20,828 bases of DNA from a virus (IMGVR_UViG_3300044904_000117:1-20828), one strand, 5' to 3'; numbered from the stretch's first letter, positions 6,560 through 15,070 are shown. Numbers and translations are program-made. Notes: generated by a model not told the origin, from the sequence alone.

Positions 6560-7483
6560 ATGAAGAGAGTAAGTGGCGTGTACAAAATTACGAATATCGT
6601 CAACGGTAAATTTTATGTTGGTTCTTCCAAAGACATCGAGAGAAGAAGAAAACAACATTTTAGCAAAAGGGGAGGAAGCCTGGGGCTTACCCGTGCAATT
6701 CTTAAACACGGAATTGATAATTTTATACATGAAATTCTGGAAGAATGCCCAGAAGAAGAATTAATTAAACGGGAGCAACATTTTATTGATTTGCTAAAAC
6801 CCCAATACAACCTCAGCCACATTGCAGGAAGAATTGAGCATACACCAGAAGTAAGGGATAAATTGTCGGCAGCCATGAGAAAAATTTGGCAATCAGAAGA
6901 ATATAGAGCCAACGCGATTGCCAAGAAAAAAGGAATCCCTTCTTGGAATAAGGGCATAAAATCCAGCCCAGAAACCATTGAGAAATTAAGGGCATCCCAT
7001 TTAGGAATACCCCATTCCTCGGAATGGCGAATAAAAATGAGGGGAATTATGACGGGTCGTAAAATGACCGATAGCGATAAGGCAAAGATGAGCGCCGCCC
7101 AAAAAGGACACGCTGTCACGGAAGAAGCGAAGATAAATATGTCGCTTGCCCATCTAGGGAAACCAAGTCCTAGAAAAGGTTGCAAGCTGTCAGATGAAAC
7201 TAAAGCAAAAATAAGTTTGGTACAAATTGGGCACGTTGCTTCGGAAGAGACCCGCGCAAAAATGCGAGCATCTAGCAGGCATCAAAAGCCGTCAGATGAA
7301 CACATGGCGAAATTATCGGCATTATTTACGGGTAAACCGCTTTCAGAAGAACATTGTAAAAAATTATCAGTAGCGCACATGGGAAACACAAGCGCACTTG
7401 GCCACAGGGTATCTGACGAGGCCAGAGAAAAAATATCTATTGCTGTAAGGAAACATAATCAGCAACGGATGAAGGTGGACTAA
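6560..7483 (+). CDS. GIY-YIG homing endonuclease with NUMOD3 repeats
   Basis: The start at 6560 is preferred: GAGG lies five bases upstream and the nuclease domain begins at residue 5. The frame is open back to 6425, but those 45 codons cover the stem-loop and look non-coding. The 307-residue protein has a GIY-YIG core at 6-85: GVY (6-8), YVG (19-21), Arg28, His33, catalytic-type Glu72 and PQYN (81-84). At least five NUMOD3-like DNA-contact repeats follow (about 94-300; pattern (S/T)xExxxKxSxAxxG). These enzymes cut a specific site and spread their own gene. It is richer in A+T than its neighbours. The stop overlaps the tape-measure ATG, and GAAGGTGG near its end serves as the tape-measure ribosome binding site. 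Confidence 0.9.
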   Translation: MKRVSGVYKITNIVNGKFYVGSSKDIERRRKQHFSKRGGSLGLTRAILKHGIDNFIHEILEECPEEELIKREQHFIDLLKPQYNLSHIAGRIEHTPEVRDKLSAAMRKIWQSEEYRANAIAKKKGIPSWNKGIKSSPETIEKLRASHLGIPHSSEWRIKMRGIMTGRKMTDSDKAKMSAAQKGHAVTEEAKINMSLAHLGKPSPRKGCKLSDETKAKISLVQIGHVASEETRAKMRASSRHQKPSDEHMAKLSALFTGKPLSEEHCKKLSVAHMGNTSALGHRVSDEAREKISIAVRKHNQQRMKVD

Positions 7484-10038
7484 TGGCTCAGTATGACGGC
7501 TCCATCAATATTTCCAGTAAAATCGACGAATCTGGATTTAATGCCGGGACAAAATCCATGTCCGCCGGGCTGTCTGGACTCGTGGGAGTTCTAGGCAAAG
7601 TAGCCGCGGCCGTTGGCATTGCCTTCGGCGTGGGTGCAATCGTAAATTTTCTGAAGCAGTCTGCTCAGTTAGCATCCAGCATACAGGTGATGCAGAACAG
7701 GTTTAATACGATCTTCGGCGGTCTGGCCGGGACAGTAAAGACTCAATTAACTGCCATTGGGGATGCCACAAACTTCTGCGAGAACGACCTGATGGACTTG
7801 GCGACTACCCTACAAGTTGCCTTCCTCAATCTTGGATATACGAGCGCAAACGCCGCTAACACTTCCGTAACTGCCATCAAGCGGGTGCAAGACTTGGCTA
7901 CGTTCTGGGGCACGGACGTGGGGACTATTACCCAGGCTATCCAGATGGGTATGCTGGGCATGACCCGCGGCCTTCGACAATACAACGTCGTGATAGACGA
8001 GAGCAAGATCAAGGCGCAAGCGCAAGCGATGGGCCTTTGGGATGGCGCAGGCGCAATGAGTGCGCAAGCAAAAGCCGCCGCAACTTTGCAGATCATCCTT
8101 CAGCAAACCTCCTACGCTCAAGGCAATGCTGAAAAGACTGCTCACACGTGGGCGGGTGAGGTGCGAGGCCTGGCAAACGCATGGGAAGAGTTTAAAGTGG
8201 CGGTCGGTAACGCGGTCATCATCTTCGCCCCGGTCGTTGCAGTAATAAAGACGATCATCGTTTGGGCGACCGCCCTGGCGAATGAGTTCGCGGCACTTAT
8301 TGCCATGATATTCGGGATTGACGTGGGTGCGAACGCGGCGACTGCCGGAGTTCAGGGGGCTGCGGACGCGGCAGGTGCATTGGCTGATAACACTACAGCG
8401 GCAGGGGCCGCGGCAAAAGGCGCACTGGCCAGCTTCGACCAATTAAATGTGCTTGCTCAAGCCTCTGGGACGGGTTCTACTGCGACTCCAGCCACCCCCG
8501 GCGCAGGAGGACTTGCAATGCCGTTACCAGATACCAGCGCGGTCGATGCTGTACAGGCGAAGGTGAAGGCATTCTACGATGCCATGATGACATTCCTCGC
8601 GCCCGTCATTACCGCATTCGACCGGCTAAAGGCTGCTCTCGAACCGCTGGGAGAGACGATCTGGGCAGGCTTGAAGTGGGCGTGGGATAACATTCTCGTT
8701 CCGTTGGGGAACTGGACTATAACCACCCTTTTACCGGTATTCCTGGATCTGCTTGCAGCCGGCGCAACCACGCTAAACACCGCGCTCATTGCCCTCAAGC
8801 CGCTGGGTCAATGGTTGTGGGACAACTTCTTACAACCGCTTGCCACCTGGACGGGAGAGGCGATTATTGACGGCTTGAAGTGGGTCACGCAATATCTGAA
8901 AGATTTAGGTACTTGGATCGGCGAAAATCAAACCACTTTTGATGCACTCGTAGCAACATTTGCCGCTATCGCCCTAACAATTTTCCTGATTGAAACTCCG
9001 GTTGCTGCGGTTATTGTCGCTTTTGGTTTGTTGGGAGCAGCCATAGTTACTCTGAATCATTACTGGCCGCAAATATCAGACGCAGCGTGGACTGCTTGGG
9101 ACGACATTAAAACCACTTTGACTCCCGCCGCGGGCTGGTTCAAGATCAATGTAACCGACAAGATAGAAGCATTATATGGCCCTATGTGGACGAAGTATAC
9201 AGGAGCTTCTCAAACTGCATTGGACACGATGAAGAACACCTGGATTGACGCACCCTCTTGGTTCCAATCTCACGTAACTGACCCTATCCGTGCACTATAT
9301 GGCCCAATGTGGACATGGTATGGAAACGACTCTACGACCGCCTGGCAGACATTTACGGCAGTCTGGATAGTGGCTAATAGCTGGTGGCAAACCCACGTCA
9401 CCGGCCCCATTGGAAACCAGATGAACTTATTCTGGGACTCTTGGAAACAAGGGGCATCCGATACTTTTATGTATCTTGTGACGGTTTGGCTTGCCATGTC
9501 TCCGTGGTTGCAAACTTACATCTTTGGCCCCATTGGAAACCAGGTAAGTCTATTCTGGGAGGGGTGGAAGACCGGCTTCTGGGACGTTTACACTGCCATC
9601 GCCACTATTTCCGGGAATATTGGAGATGTGTTAAATACAATGTTATTGGGAGTAATAAACCAAATAAATGCTGTTCTTGCTGGTCTAGCTGCTGCATCCG
9701 GAGTGCATATTAATCCAATCAGCACAGCTCCTTTTACCGCTGGAACTGCATACAAGACCACTATCCACAATCTTGGTGCTGCTGGCGGCGTTTACCCTCC
9801 CAACTCTCCTATCGCCACCATACTTGGCGATCAGACTTCTGGTTATAACGTTGAAGCACCCTCCGCCCTTATTAAACAGCTTGTCGCCGAGGGTATCCAG
9901 CAAGCGGGAGGTGGCGGCGGCGGAGACATTACTATAACTATGCCTGTATACCTCGACGGCGAAAAAATCTACGTTGGGCAGCAGAAAATACAGAGACGGC
10001 ACGGGACCAGTCTGATAGCAAGCGGAGTTACACAATGA
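7483..10038 (+). CDS. Tail tape measure protein
   Basis: This 851-residue protein is the longest in the window and follows the tail chaperones. MAQYDGSINISSKIDESGFNAGTKSMSAGLSGL is a classic tape-measure start. Hydrophobic segments lie near 33-57, 236-280 and 485-525. From about 545 to 705 there are four Trp-rich tandem repeats, each with a W(F/W/L)-x-(T/S/N)-x-(V/I)-(T/F)-(D/G)-x-I core. Their GP(M/I) motifs start at nt 9178, 9301, 9403 and 9526, spaced 41, 34 and 41 residues. A Gly run (GGGGGGD) precedes the C-terminal beta segment. The protein sets tail length, and its hydrophobic parts probably help DNA cross the membrane. At 851 residues it implies a tail somewhat over 100 nm by the usual rough scaling. 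Confidence 0.92.
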   Translation: MAQYDGSINISSKIDESGFNAGTKSMSAGLSGLVGVLGKVAAAVGIAFGVGAIVNFLKQSAQLASSIQVMQNRFNTIFGGLAGTVKTQLTAIGDATNFCENDLMDLATTLQVAFLNLGYTSANAANTSVTAIKRVQDLATFWGTDVGTITQAIQMGMLGMTRGLRQYNVVIDESKIKAQAQAMGLWDGAGAMSAQAKAAATLQIILQQTSYAQGNAEKTAHTWAGEVRGLANAWEEFKVAVGNAVIIFAPVVAVIKTIIVWATALANEFAALIAMIFGIDVGANAATAGVQGAADAAGALADNTTAAGAAAKGALASFDQLNVLAQASGTGSTATPATPGAGGLAMPLPDTSAVDAVQAKVKAFYDAMMTFLAPVITAFDRLKAALEPLGETIWAGLKWAWDNILVPLGNWTITTLLPVFLDLLAAGATTLNTALIALKPLGQWLWDNFLQPLATWTGEAIIDGLKWVTQYLKDLGTWIGENQTTFDALVATFAAIALTIFLIETPVAAVIVAFGLLGAAIVTLNHYWPQISDAAWTAWDDIKTTLTPAAGWFKINVTDKIEALYGPMWTKYTGASQTALDTMKNTWIDAPSWFQSHVTDPIRALYGPMWTWYGNDSTTAWQTFTAVWIVANSWWQTHVTGPIGNQMNLFWDSWKQGASDTFMYLVTVWLAMSPWLQTYIFGPIGNQVSLFWEGWKTGFWDVYTAIATISGNIGDVLNTMLLGVINQINAVLAGLAAASGVHINPISTAPFTAGTAYKTTIHNLGAAGGVYPPNSPIATILGDQTSGYNVEAPSALIKQLVAEGIQQAGGGGGGDITITMPVYLDGEKIYVGQQKIQRRHGTSLIASGVTQ

Positions 10039-10412
10039 GTCTAACCATCGACGGCGCGACCTATAACCTGCCCATGAAAGTTATAAACCGGACAGCTAGT
10101 GCGGTCTATAAATATGCAGAGCGCGTCGAGACGGGCGACCTTAAGTCGGAAATAATCGGGTTTTGGTACAACTTCGATGTAGAGGTTGGTCAATCGATTA
10201 ACAACGTGGCGGATTACAACGCTCTCTGGATCAAATTAAGTGAAGCAGTAGAAAGCCACACTATTACCATGCCGAACGGCGCTTCCGATTTGACATTCTC
10301 GTGTTATTTCGCAAGTATAAAAGACGAAGTTTCCAAGCAAAAAGGCGGTACGAACTATTTTAGGAATCTGTCCTTTTCAATCATCGGTACTTCTCCGGCG
10401 GTCGTTCCATGA
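10035..10412 (+). CDS. Tail protein downstream of tape measure (distal-tail-like)
   Basis: This 125-residue protein begins MSLTIDGATYNLPMKVINRTASAVYKYAERVETGDLKSE and has FWYNFDVEVG and CYFASIKDEVSKQKGG segments. It is beta-rich and lies directly after the tape measure, overlapping it by four bases. The tail-tip gene follows, also overlapping. Position and size suggest a distal tail or tube-to-tip adaptor. Similar short proteins occupy this slot in clostridial phages. No specific family name can be given with certainty. Confidence 0.6.
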   Translation: MSLTIDGATYNLPMKVINRTASAVYKYAERVETGDLKSEIIGFWYNFDVEVGQSINNVADYNALWIKLSEAVESHTITMPNGASDLTFSCYFASIKDEVSKQKGGTNYFRNLSFSIIGTSPAVVP

Positions 10413-11773
10413 AGACTTCTCCTCTTGTCCAGTTCGGCGCGGTCACCTTCGACGGCACATCAATTCAGTCTGCCGAGGTGGTGGAACAATTTAACCCGCT
10501 GGCCACTGAGTTGCCAATTAGCACATTCGACCTGACCATATTCTCCACGGATGCCGACCTTGCGATAATCAACCCGGCTGGCGACTATGCCGGGCTGAAT
10601 AGCAGTCAACCTCTTGCGGTTTATGAGCTCGTCGGCGACACAACCGTCTTTATTGGGCAGTTCTACCTGGCCACCTGGACCAATCCGAGCGACACGCAGA
10701 TCAAACTTTCCTGTGTGGACGTTCTTGGCCTGTTGGATAAACTGGATTATGACGGCGGAATGTGGACCACTCCGACTGCCGCAAGCGCGATGATAAAGAC
10801 CATGCTGGCCGGAATAGGCGTGGCCTGCGATATTGACCCGGCTCTTGACGCGGTCATGCTGACCGGCTGGATCCCCATTTGTAGTTACCGGGAGGCGCTC
10901 CAGCAGATCGCATTTGCGGCTGGGGCATATGTCATTACCGCTCGGATGAAGAATTTGACGGTAGGACAGACACCCCTCGCAGGCACGATAGACAAAAACA
11001 CTCGTTGCGGGGTAGTTGGAACTGGACAGTCACATGTATGGGGCAGGCGCTTCCGTTCTAATATCTGGACTTCCAATGTATCCGGGATGGTGGTAAGCAG
11101 TGGCATAGCATTAGGTGTGTCCGGGGCCGGACAGTCACGCGTCTGGAGCCACCGCTTCCGGGTAGGAGCCTGGGAATCTTTGGTTGGAGACTTCCCCATC
11201 ACCAAAGCTCAGAAGGGTGCAGATCAGTCCTTGACTTTGAAACCGCAAGTCACAGGTGTAGAAATAACGGCGCATAACTACGTGGCATTGACCGACTCTA
11301 TGGAACTTTTCAACGGCGTCTTACCAGCCGGAACAAATAAGATCCCGTTTAGCGAGCCGGTGCATGACTTGTCCATAACCGGCGCGACCATCACGGACAG
11401 CGGGGCGAACTACGCAACGATTAGCGTGGCTGTTGCCGGCACAGTGCTGCTCACGGGTTTGAAGTATGCAGACACGACCAGCGTCTCTGGCGTTTACATG
11501 ACCGGAAGTCCTACGTCCAATATTTTGACCGTAGATCAAGCCACTCTGATAAGCTCTTCGAATGGGGCTGCTATTGCCCAGCTCATGTACTCATATTATC
11601 AGGAACGCTACTGGCAAAAGATGAAACTCTATGCGTCTGCTGTTGCGACTGGCAATGCTGCCGTGGTGGACACGCTTTACGGGATGCAACTGCGTGGCAT
11701 GGTGGAAAAGATGGATCTTGACCTGGCCGGAGGGTTTACCTCGGCTTGTGAAGTCATTGGAAATATTAGCTAA
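10409..11773 (+). CDS. Tail tip / baseplate hub-like protein with internal repeat
   Basis: This 454-residue beta-rich protein lies between the distal-tail and fibre genes, the position of the tail-tip hub. The N-terminal half (1-190) has a hub-like series of strands with LSCVDVLGLLDKLD (100-113). The middle carries two copies of a 22-residue motif, G-V-x-G-(T/A)-G-Q-S-x-V-W-x-x-R-F-R (201-222 and 236-257), 35 residues apart. The C-terminal part (about 270-454) ends with a helical AAIAQLMYSYYQERYWQKMKL. No peptidase or lysozyme motif was seen. The repeat pair looks like an inserted surface module. Confidence 0.6.
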   Translation: MKTSPLVQFGAVTFDGTSIQSAEVVEQFNPLATELPISTFDLTIFSTDADLAIINPAGDYAGLNSSQPLAVYELVGDTTVFIGQFYLATWTNPSDTQIKLSCVDVLGLLDKLDYDGGMWTTPTAASAMIKTMLAGIGVACDIDPALDAVMLTGWIPICSYREALQQIAFAAGAYVITARMKNLTVGQTPLAGTIDKNTRCGVVGTGQSHVWGRRFRSNIWTSNVSGMVVSSGIALGVSGAGQSRVWSHRFRVGAWESLVGDFPITKAQKGADQSLTLKPQVTGVEITAHNYVALTDSMELFNGVLPAGTNKIPFSEPVHDLSITGATITDSGANYATISVAVAGTVLLTGLKYADTTSVSGVYMTGSPTSNILTVDQATLISSSNGAAIAQLMYSYYQERYWQKMKLYASAVATGNAAVVDTLYGMQLRGMVEKMDLDLAGGFTSACEVIGNIS

Positions 11774-11784
11774 AGGAGATCAAA

Positions 11785-12777
11785 ATGACATATGTACCGA
11801 CTGGATGGGTAGACGAGGTACTTCCCGCTGGTGAGCGCTATGATTTGCTCACCAATGCTGGCGGTGCGCTTTATTCGCAAGTGCAGATCAAACAGCACGA
11901 TGTCCCAACCGTAGCAGGCACTCCGGTTAATGCCGCGGCGATGCTCCATATTGAAAACGCTGTCGCAGCCATTTTGAACACGATGATGCCCAATCGCAAT
12001 GTTATCATCGACGGCGGTTTTACCATCAACCAGCACGTCTACGTCTCTGGTGCTGCCCTCGCCGCTGGGGTGTATGGTCACGACCGCTGGAAAGCCGGCG
12101 CAGGCGGAGGTAATTATTCCTTCACGCAACTTGCCAGCCCGACGACAATTACCATCGCCGCGAGCAAAACACTCATTCAAGTCATTGAGAATGCGAACGT
12201 TTACGGTGGGACTTATATTCTCTCATGGACAGGCACATGCCAAGCCCGTTATGCTGTCAACAGTGCCACGCCTGCCGGAGCCTACGCTGCCAGTCCGATA
12301 GTCATTACTGGCCAGACTCCCGGCACTACTATGTCGGTTGAGTTTGGAAATGGTGCATCCTCTGGAACTCTGTGCAATGTGCAACTAGAGCTTGGGACAG
12401 TAGCAACCCCGTTTGAGTTTAGACCGTTTGGGCAGGAATTGGCGTTGTGTCAGAGATATTGTTATGCACATGCCATCGGTTCAAACCAAATCATTGGGAT
12501 AGGTTGTTACTACAACGCCTCAGAATTATCGGTATCTATAAAATTCCCAGTCAATATGCGTACCGCACCATCTTTACTTCAAAATCTTACAGCAGACATT
12601 TATAGTATTAATTGTAATGGAGCTCAAGATGCTTTTGGTACATTTGTGTCTAATTTTACCAGTACCACAATGGCCGACCTATATAGTATTACAGGAGTTT
12701 CAGGAACTTCTGGTTATGCTGGTTTTGTATACACCAACAACGCAATATGTTATTTGACATTTGTAGCAGAATTATAG
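11785..12777 (+). CDS. Tail fibre / receptor-binding protein
   Basis: This 330-residue protein has an N-terminal segment typical of tail-attached fibres (about 1-70). A carbohydrate-binding-like beta sandwich starts NVIIDGGFTINQ (72-83) and ends QLELGTVATPFEFRPFGQELALCQRYCY (200-227). The phrase 'QLE-G-ATPFE-R-ELxxCQRY' is a recurring signature of phage fibre and adhesin domains. The last 100 residues, mainly beta and Ser/Thr/Asn-rich, probably form the receptor-binding tip; their base composition is more A+T-rich than the first two thirds. AAAGGAG lies six bases before the ATG. Confidence 0.8.
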   Translation: MTYVPTGWVDEVLPAGERYDLLTNAGGALYSQVQIKQHDVPTVAGTPVNAAAMLHIENAVAAILNTMMPNRNVIIDGGFTINQHVYVSGAALAAGVYGHDRWKAGAGGGNYSFTQLASPTTITIAASKTLIQVIENANVYGGTYILSWTGTCQARYAVNSATPAGAYAASPIVITGQTPGTTMSVEFGNGASSGTLCNVQLELGTVATPFEFRPFGQELALCQRYCYAHAIGSNQIIGIGCYYNASELSVSIKFPVNMRTAPSLLQNLTADIYSINCNGAQDAFGTFVSNFTSTTMADLYSITGVSGTSGYAGFVYTNNAICYLTFVAEL

Positions 12778-12785
12778 GAGATGTT

Positions 12786-13043
12786 ATGTATATACTAAAC
12801 TACGACCCACGAACAGGCAAAGTCTCATCCATCCAACTCGGCAACATGTGCATTCCTCTCTGCCCCGACAACACAGACTATCAGGCGTTCTTGGCATGGA
12901 ACAAGGCACAGAAGAAACCGCTCGACCTGGAAAGCACCATCGAACCAGTTGCGCCAGAACCAGTACGTGACCTGGCGGCAGAAGTGACAGCTCTCCAGAC
13001 GCAAGTGGATGAGATTGCGAAGGCAACTGATGCTACAGGGTAA
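12786..13043 (+). CDS. Small fibre-associated protein, 3' end probably displaced by HNH gene
   Basis: The 85-residue product starts at 12786, where TAGGAGATGTT supplies a ribosome binding site. It reads MYILNYDPRTGKVSSIQLGN, then IPLCPDNTDYQAFLAWNKAQ, then a Pro-rich linker and a short coiled coil, LAAEVTALQTQVDEI (64-78). Small proteins of this form ('IP-x-D-x2-N-x-DYQ-x-FL-x-W-N') accompany tail-fibre genes. The TAA at 13041 comes soon after the coiled coil, and the HNH gene starts inside it at 13030. The C-terminal codons of the original gene may now be attached to the HNH gene. Confidence 0.65.
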   Translation: MYILNYDPRTGKVSSIQLGNMCIPLCPDNTDYQAFLAWNKAQKKPLDLESTIEPVAPEPVRDLAAEVTALQTQVDEIAKATDATG

Positions 13044-13770
13044 CGGGGCGTTCTCTAAAGGACACATTCCGTGGAACAAGGGAATGAAAGGGATCAGAGT
13101 ATCTCCTGATACAGAATTCAAGAAGGGAGTTGTTTCGTGGAACAGAGGTAAAAAATATCACACTGGCATAAAAACCCTTGGTTTTACTGGAAAGAAGCAT
13201 TCAGAAGAAACAAAATTAAAAATGTCTTTGGCGGCAAAGTCCCATGTATTTACAACAGAGCACCGCGATAATATTTCTAAGGCTCTCAAAGGGCATAAAA
13301 TGCCAGATAGTCACAAAGTGGCAATGTCAAAGAGACTAAAAGGAAACAAATATCGACAGGGAATACCGCATTCAGAAGAAACGAAAAAAATAATGTCAGA
13401 TCAACGACAGGGAGAACTAAACGGAAACTGGAAAGGTGGCTTGTCTTTTCTTCCTTATTCCTCTGAATTTAATTACAGAACAAAAGAGTCAATCCGAGAA
13501 AGAGACAATCGTCAATGCCAAAAATGTGGCATTCTAGAAACAGAGCATCCAATCAAGCTCGCTATACACCATGTGGATTATAATAAACAAAAATGTTGTT
13601 CCAACAATCTTATTACTCTTTGCAAGAAGTGTAATAGCGAAGTGAACGGCAACAGAGATTATTGGAAATCGTTTTTTGTCGAAAAACTGCAAGATATAAA
13701 GTCTGCGCTGGCGGATGCGAATATCGCGGTCGTGGACTCGGTTGCTATGAGTGAAAGGGCGATCAAATGA
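13030..13770 (+). CDS. HNH homing endonuclease with NUMOD3-type repeats and captured C-terminus
   Basis: This 246-residue protein begins MLQGNGAFSKGHIPWNKGMKG. A basic repeat region (about 10-120) has several NUMOD3-like units (HSEETKLKMS, TTEHRDNISKALKG, HSEETKKIMS). The HNH core is CQKC (163-166), HHVDYN (180-185), NNLITLCKKCNSEVNG (193-208). Both zinc CxxC pairs are intact; the third His position is Asn202. The start at 13030 (GAAGG seven bases upstream) is favoured over 13009. The core is A+T-rich, while the last 22 residues, SALADANIAVVDSVAMSERAIK, are G+C-rich like the tail genes and look foreign to HNH proteins. The stop overlaps the endolysin start (ATGA). Confidence 0.9.
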   Translation: MLQGNGAFSKGHIPWNKGMKGIRVSPDTEFKKGVVSWNRGKKYHTGIKTLGFTGKKHSEETKLKMSLAAKSHVFTTEHRDNISKALKGHKMPDSHKVAMSKRLKGNKYRQGIPHSEETKKIMSDQRQGELNGNWKGGLSFLPYSSEFNYRTKESIRERDNRQCQKCGILETEHPIKLAIHHVDYNKQKCCSNNLITLCKKCNSEVNGNRDYWKSFFVEKLQDIKSALADANIAVVDSVAMSERAIK

Positions 13771-14684
13771 CACGTACTCTCGGGGTCGATATTTCAGAAT
13801 GGTCTGGTAAGGTGGACTTCGGCAAGATGAAATCCGCGGGTGTGGAGTTTTGCTACACCAAAGCGTGCCAGCTTCTAAAGGATGCGCAATTCTCGAATTA
13901 CTGGCCGGCTATGAAACAAGCCGGTCTTCTTAGAGGAGCCTTCGCATATCTCGACTGGCGAGATTCAGAGTTGAAACAAGCCAAGTTATTCACTGATACG
14001 CTGGGCGGCGACGTGGGAGAATTACCGCCGATGCTCGACTTGGAAATGGATCCCACGCCGTACAAGCTCTCGCCCGCGCTAGTGCAAGGCAAGGTGTGGA
14101 ACTGGATCCAGGCAGTGGAAAAGACGACCGGACGCGTACCTATCATTTACTGCGGCGCGTACTTCTGGACGCAGTGGATGACAAGCGACCCGGGCTGGTT
14201 GAAATATCCGTTCTGGTTGGCTTGGTACTCCAGCGAGGCCTATATAAACTTCATAAGCCTGCTAAAGGGATGGCATCACGGCGCGCCGAAGCCGTGGCCG
14301 GATTGGCTAGTCTGGCAGGATGCTGCCAATGCTAGCGGGTATCAATATGGAACGCAAGCATTGTCCATTGATCGGGATTGGTTCAATGGTGACCTTGCTG
14401 CTCTCAAGGCATGGGCAAGCGGCGCCCCGGTACCAGGTCCAGCACCTATCCCCACACCCGCGCCCATTCCTGCCCCAGTAATTCCCGCCTCCGCTCTTGG
14501 CGCGTACCGCGTCGTCAAAACTTCCTGGATCTTCCCAACTCCAAACGATGCAACTCCAGGCAAGCTGGTGGGCCAAACAACCTCGAACGAGCAGGTTACG
14601 GTCAGTGCGATCATGGGCGATTGGGCGCAGTTGAGTGCGCCGGTGGCAGGCTGGGTACGGCTGGTAAATCTGAAGAAGGTGTAG
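13767..14684 (+). CDS. Endolysin: GH25 muramidase with C-terminal SH3-like domain
   Basis: This 305-residue lysin has a GH25 (Chalaropsis-type) catalytic domain at 1-215: GVDISEW with Asp8 at the barrel start, LDLEMD (90-95) carrying Asp91, Glu93 and Asp95, and SIDRDWF (200-206) with Asp202/Asp204. It cleaves the MurNAc-GlcNAc bond of peptidoglycan at the end of infection. A Pro/Ala linker (219-241) leads to an SH3-like wall-binding domain (about 245-305: YRVVKTSWIFPTPN...GWVRLVNLKKV). There is no signal peptide, so export needs a holin. AAAGGG lies seven bases before the start, and the gene is coupled to the HNH gene by ATGA. Confidence 0.92.
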   Translation: MTRTLGVDISEWSGKVDFGKMKSAGVEFCYTKACQLLKDAQFSNYWPAMKQAGLLRGAFAYLDWRDSELKQAKLFTDTLGGDVGELPPMLDLEMDPTPYKLSPALVQGKVWNWIQAVEKTTGRVPIIYCGAYFWTQWMTSDPGWLKYPFWLAWYSSEAYINFISLLKGWHHGAPKPWPDWLVWQDAANASGYQYGTQALSIDRDWFNGDLAALKAWASGAPVPGPAPIPTPAPIPAPVIPASALGAYRVVKTSWIFPTPNDATPGKLVGQTTSNEQVTVSAIMGDWAQLSAPVAGWVRLVNLKKV

Positions 14685-14694
14685 GTATAAAATC

Positions 14695-15069
14695 ATGGTA
14701 GAAAAACCAATCAACCAGCAAATCTTTGAGCAGTTATCCATACTGAGAATTTCGCTGGCGAATCACATGGCAGCACAGGTGCACACAGACCAGCAAACCG
14801 CGAGCATGTACAGATTGCTTATATCCGGCAATGGTAAACCGTCGCTCGCGGAGACTGTGCGCAAACATGAAGAATGGATACAGGAGCGCAACATAGAAAA
14901 TAGCAGGATAAAGCAAGAGCATCAGGACGATGTGCTTATAAAAACCTCTGACGCCAAAAAAGACCGTAGTGAAACCAAAAGAGAGAAGTTTCAAATCTGG
15001 CTAATGCTGGGAACGCAGGTGGCAGGATTTATATTCCTGGCCGTGGAAATTTCATTGCATATGAAATAG
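14695..15069 (+). CDS. Membrane-anchored lysis accessory protein (XhlA-like or holin partner)
   Basis: This 124-residue protein has a long charged helical N-terminal part (about 5-98) and one C-terminal membrane helix (100-121, IWLMLGTQVAGFIFLAVEIS). This topology resembles haemolysin XhlA-type proteins encoded next to holins and endolysins. It lies between endolysin and holin, which supports a role in lysis timing or membrane disruption. A small spanin-like or regulator role cannot be excluded. Confidence 0.6.
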   Translation: MVEKPINQQIFEQLSILRISLANHMAAQVHTDQQTASMYRLLISGNGKPSLAETVRKHEEWIQERNIENSRIKQEHQDDVLIKTSDAKKDRSETKREKFQIWLMLGTQVAGFIFLAVEISLHMK

Positions 15070-15070
15070 T

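Noticed and set aside
6613-7185. 190-codon - strand frame within the GIY-YIG gene
   Set aside because: It is antisense to the conserved GIY-YIG core and NUMOD3 repeats and has no ribosome binding site.
11785-12777. Diversity-generating retroelement acting on the tail fibre
   Set aside because: No reverse transcriptase, template repeat or adenine-biased variable repeat is visible in the window.
13009-13770. Group I intron housing the HNH gene
   Set aside because: The HNH coding sequence begins within the upstream gene and runs directly into host-like sequence, leaving no space for an intron core; a free-standing insertion fits better.
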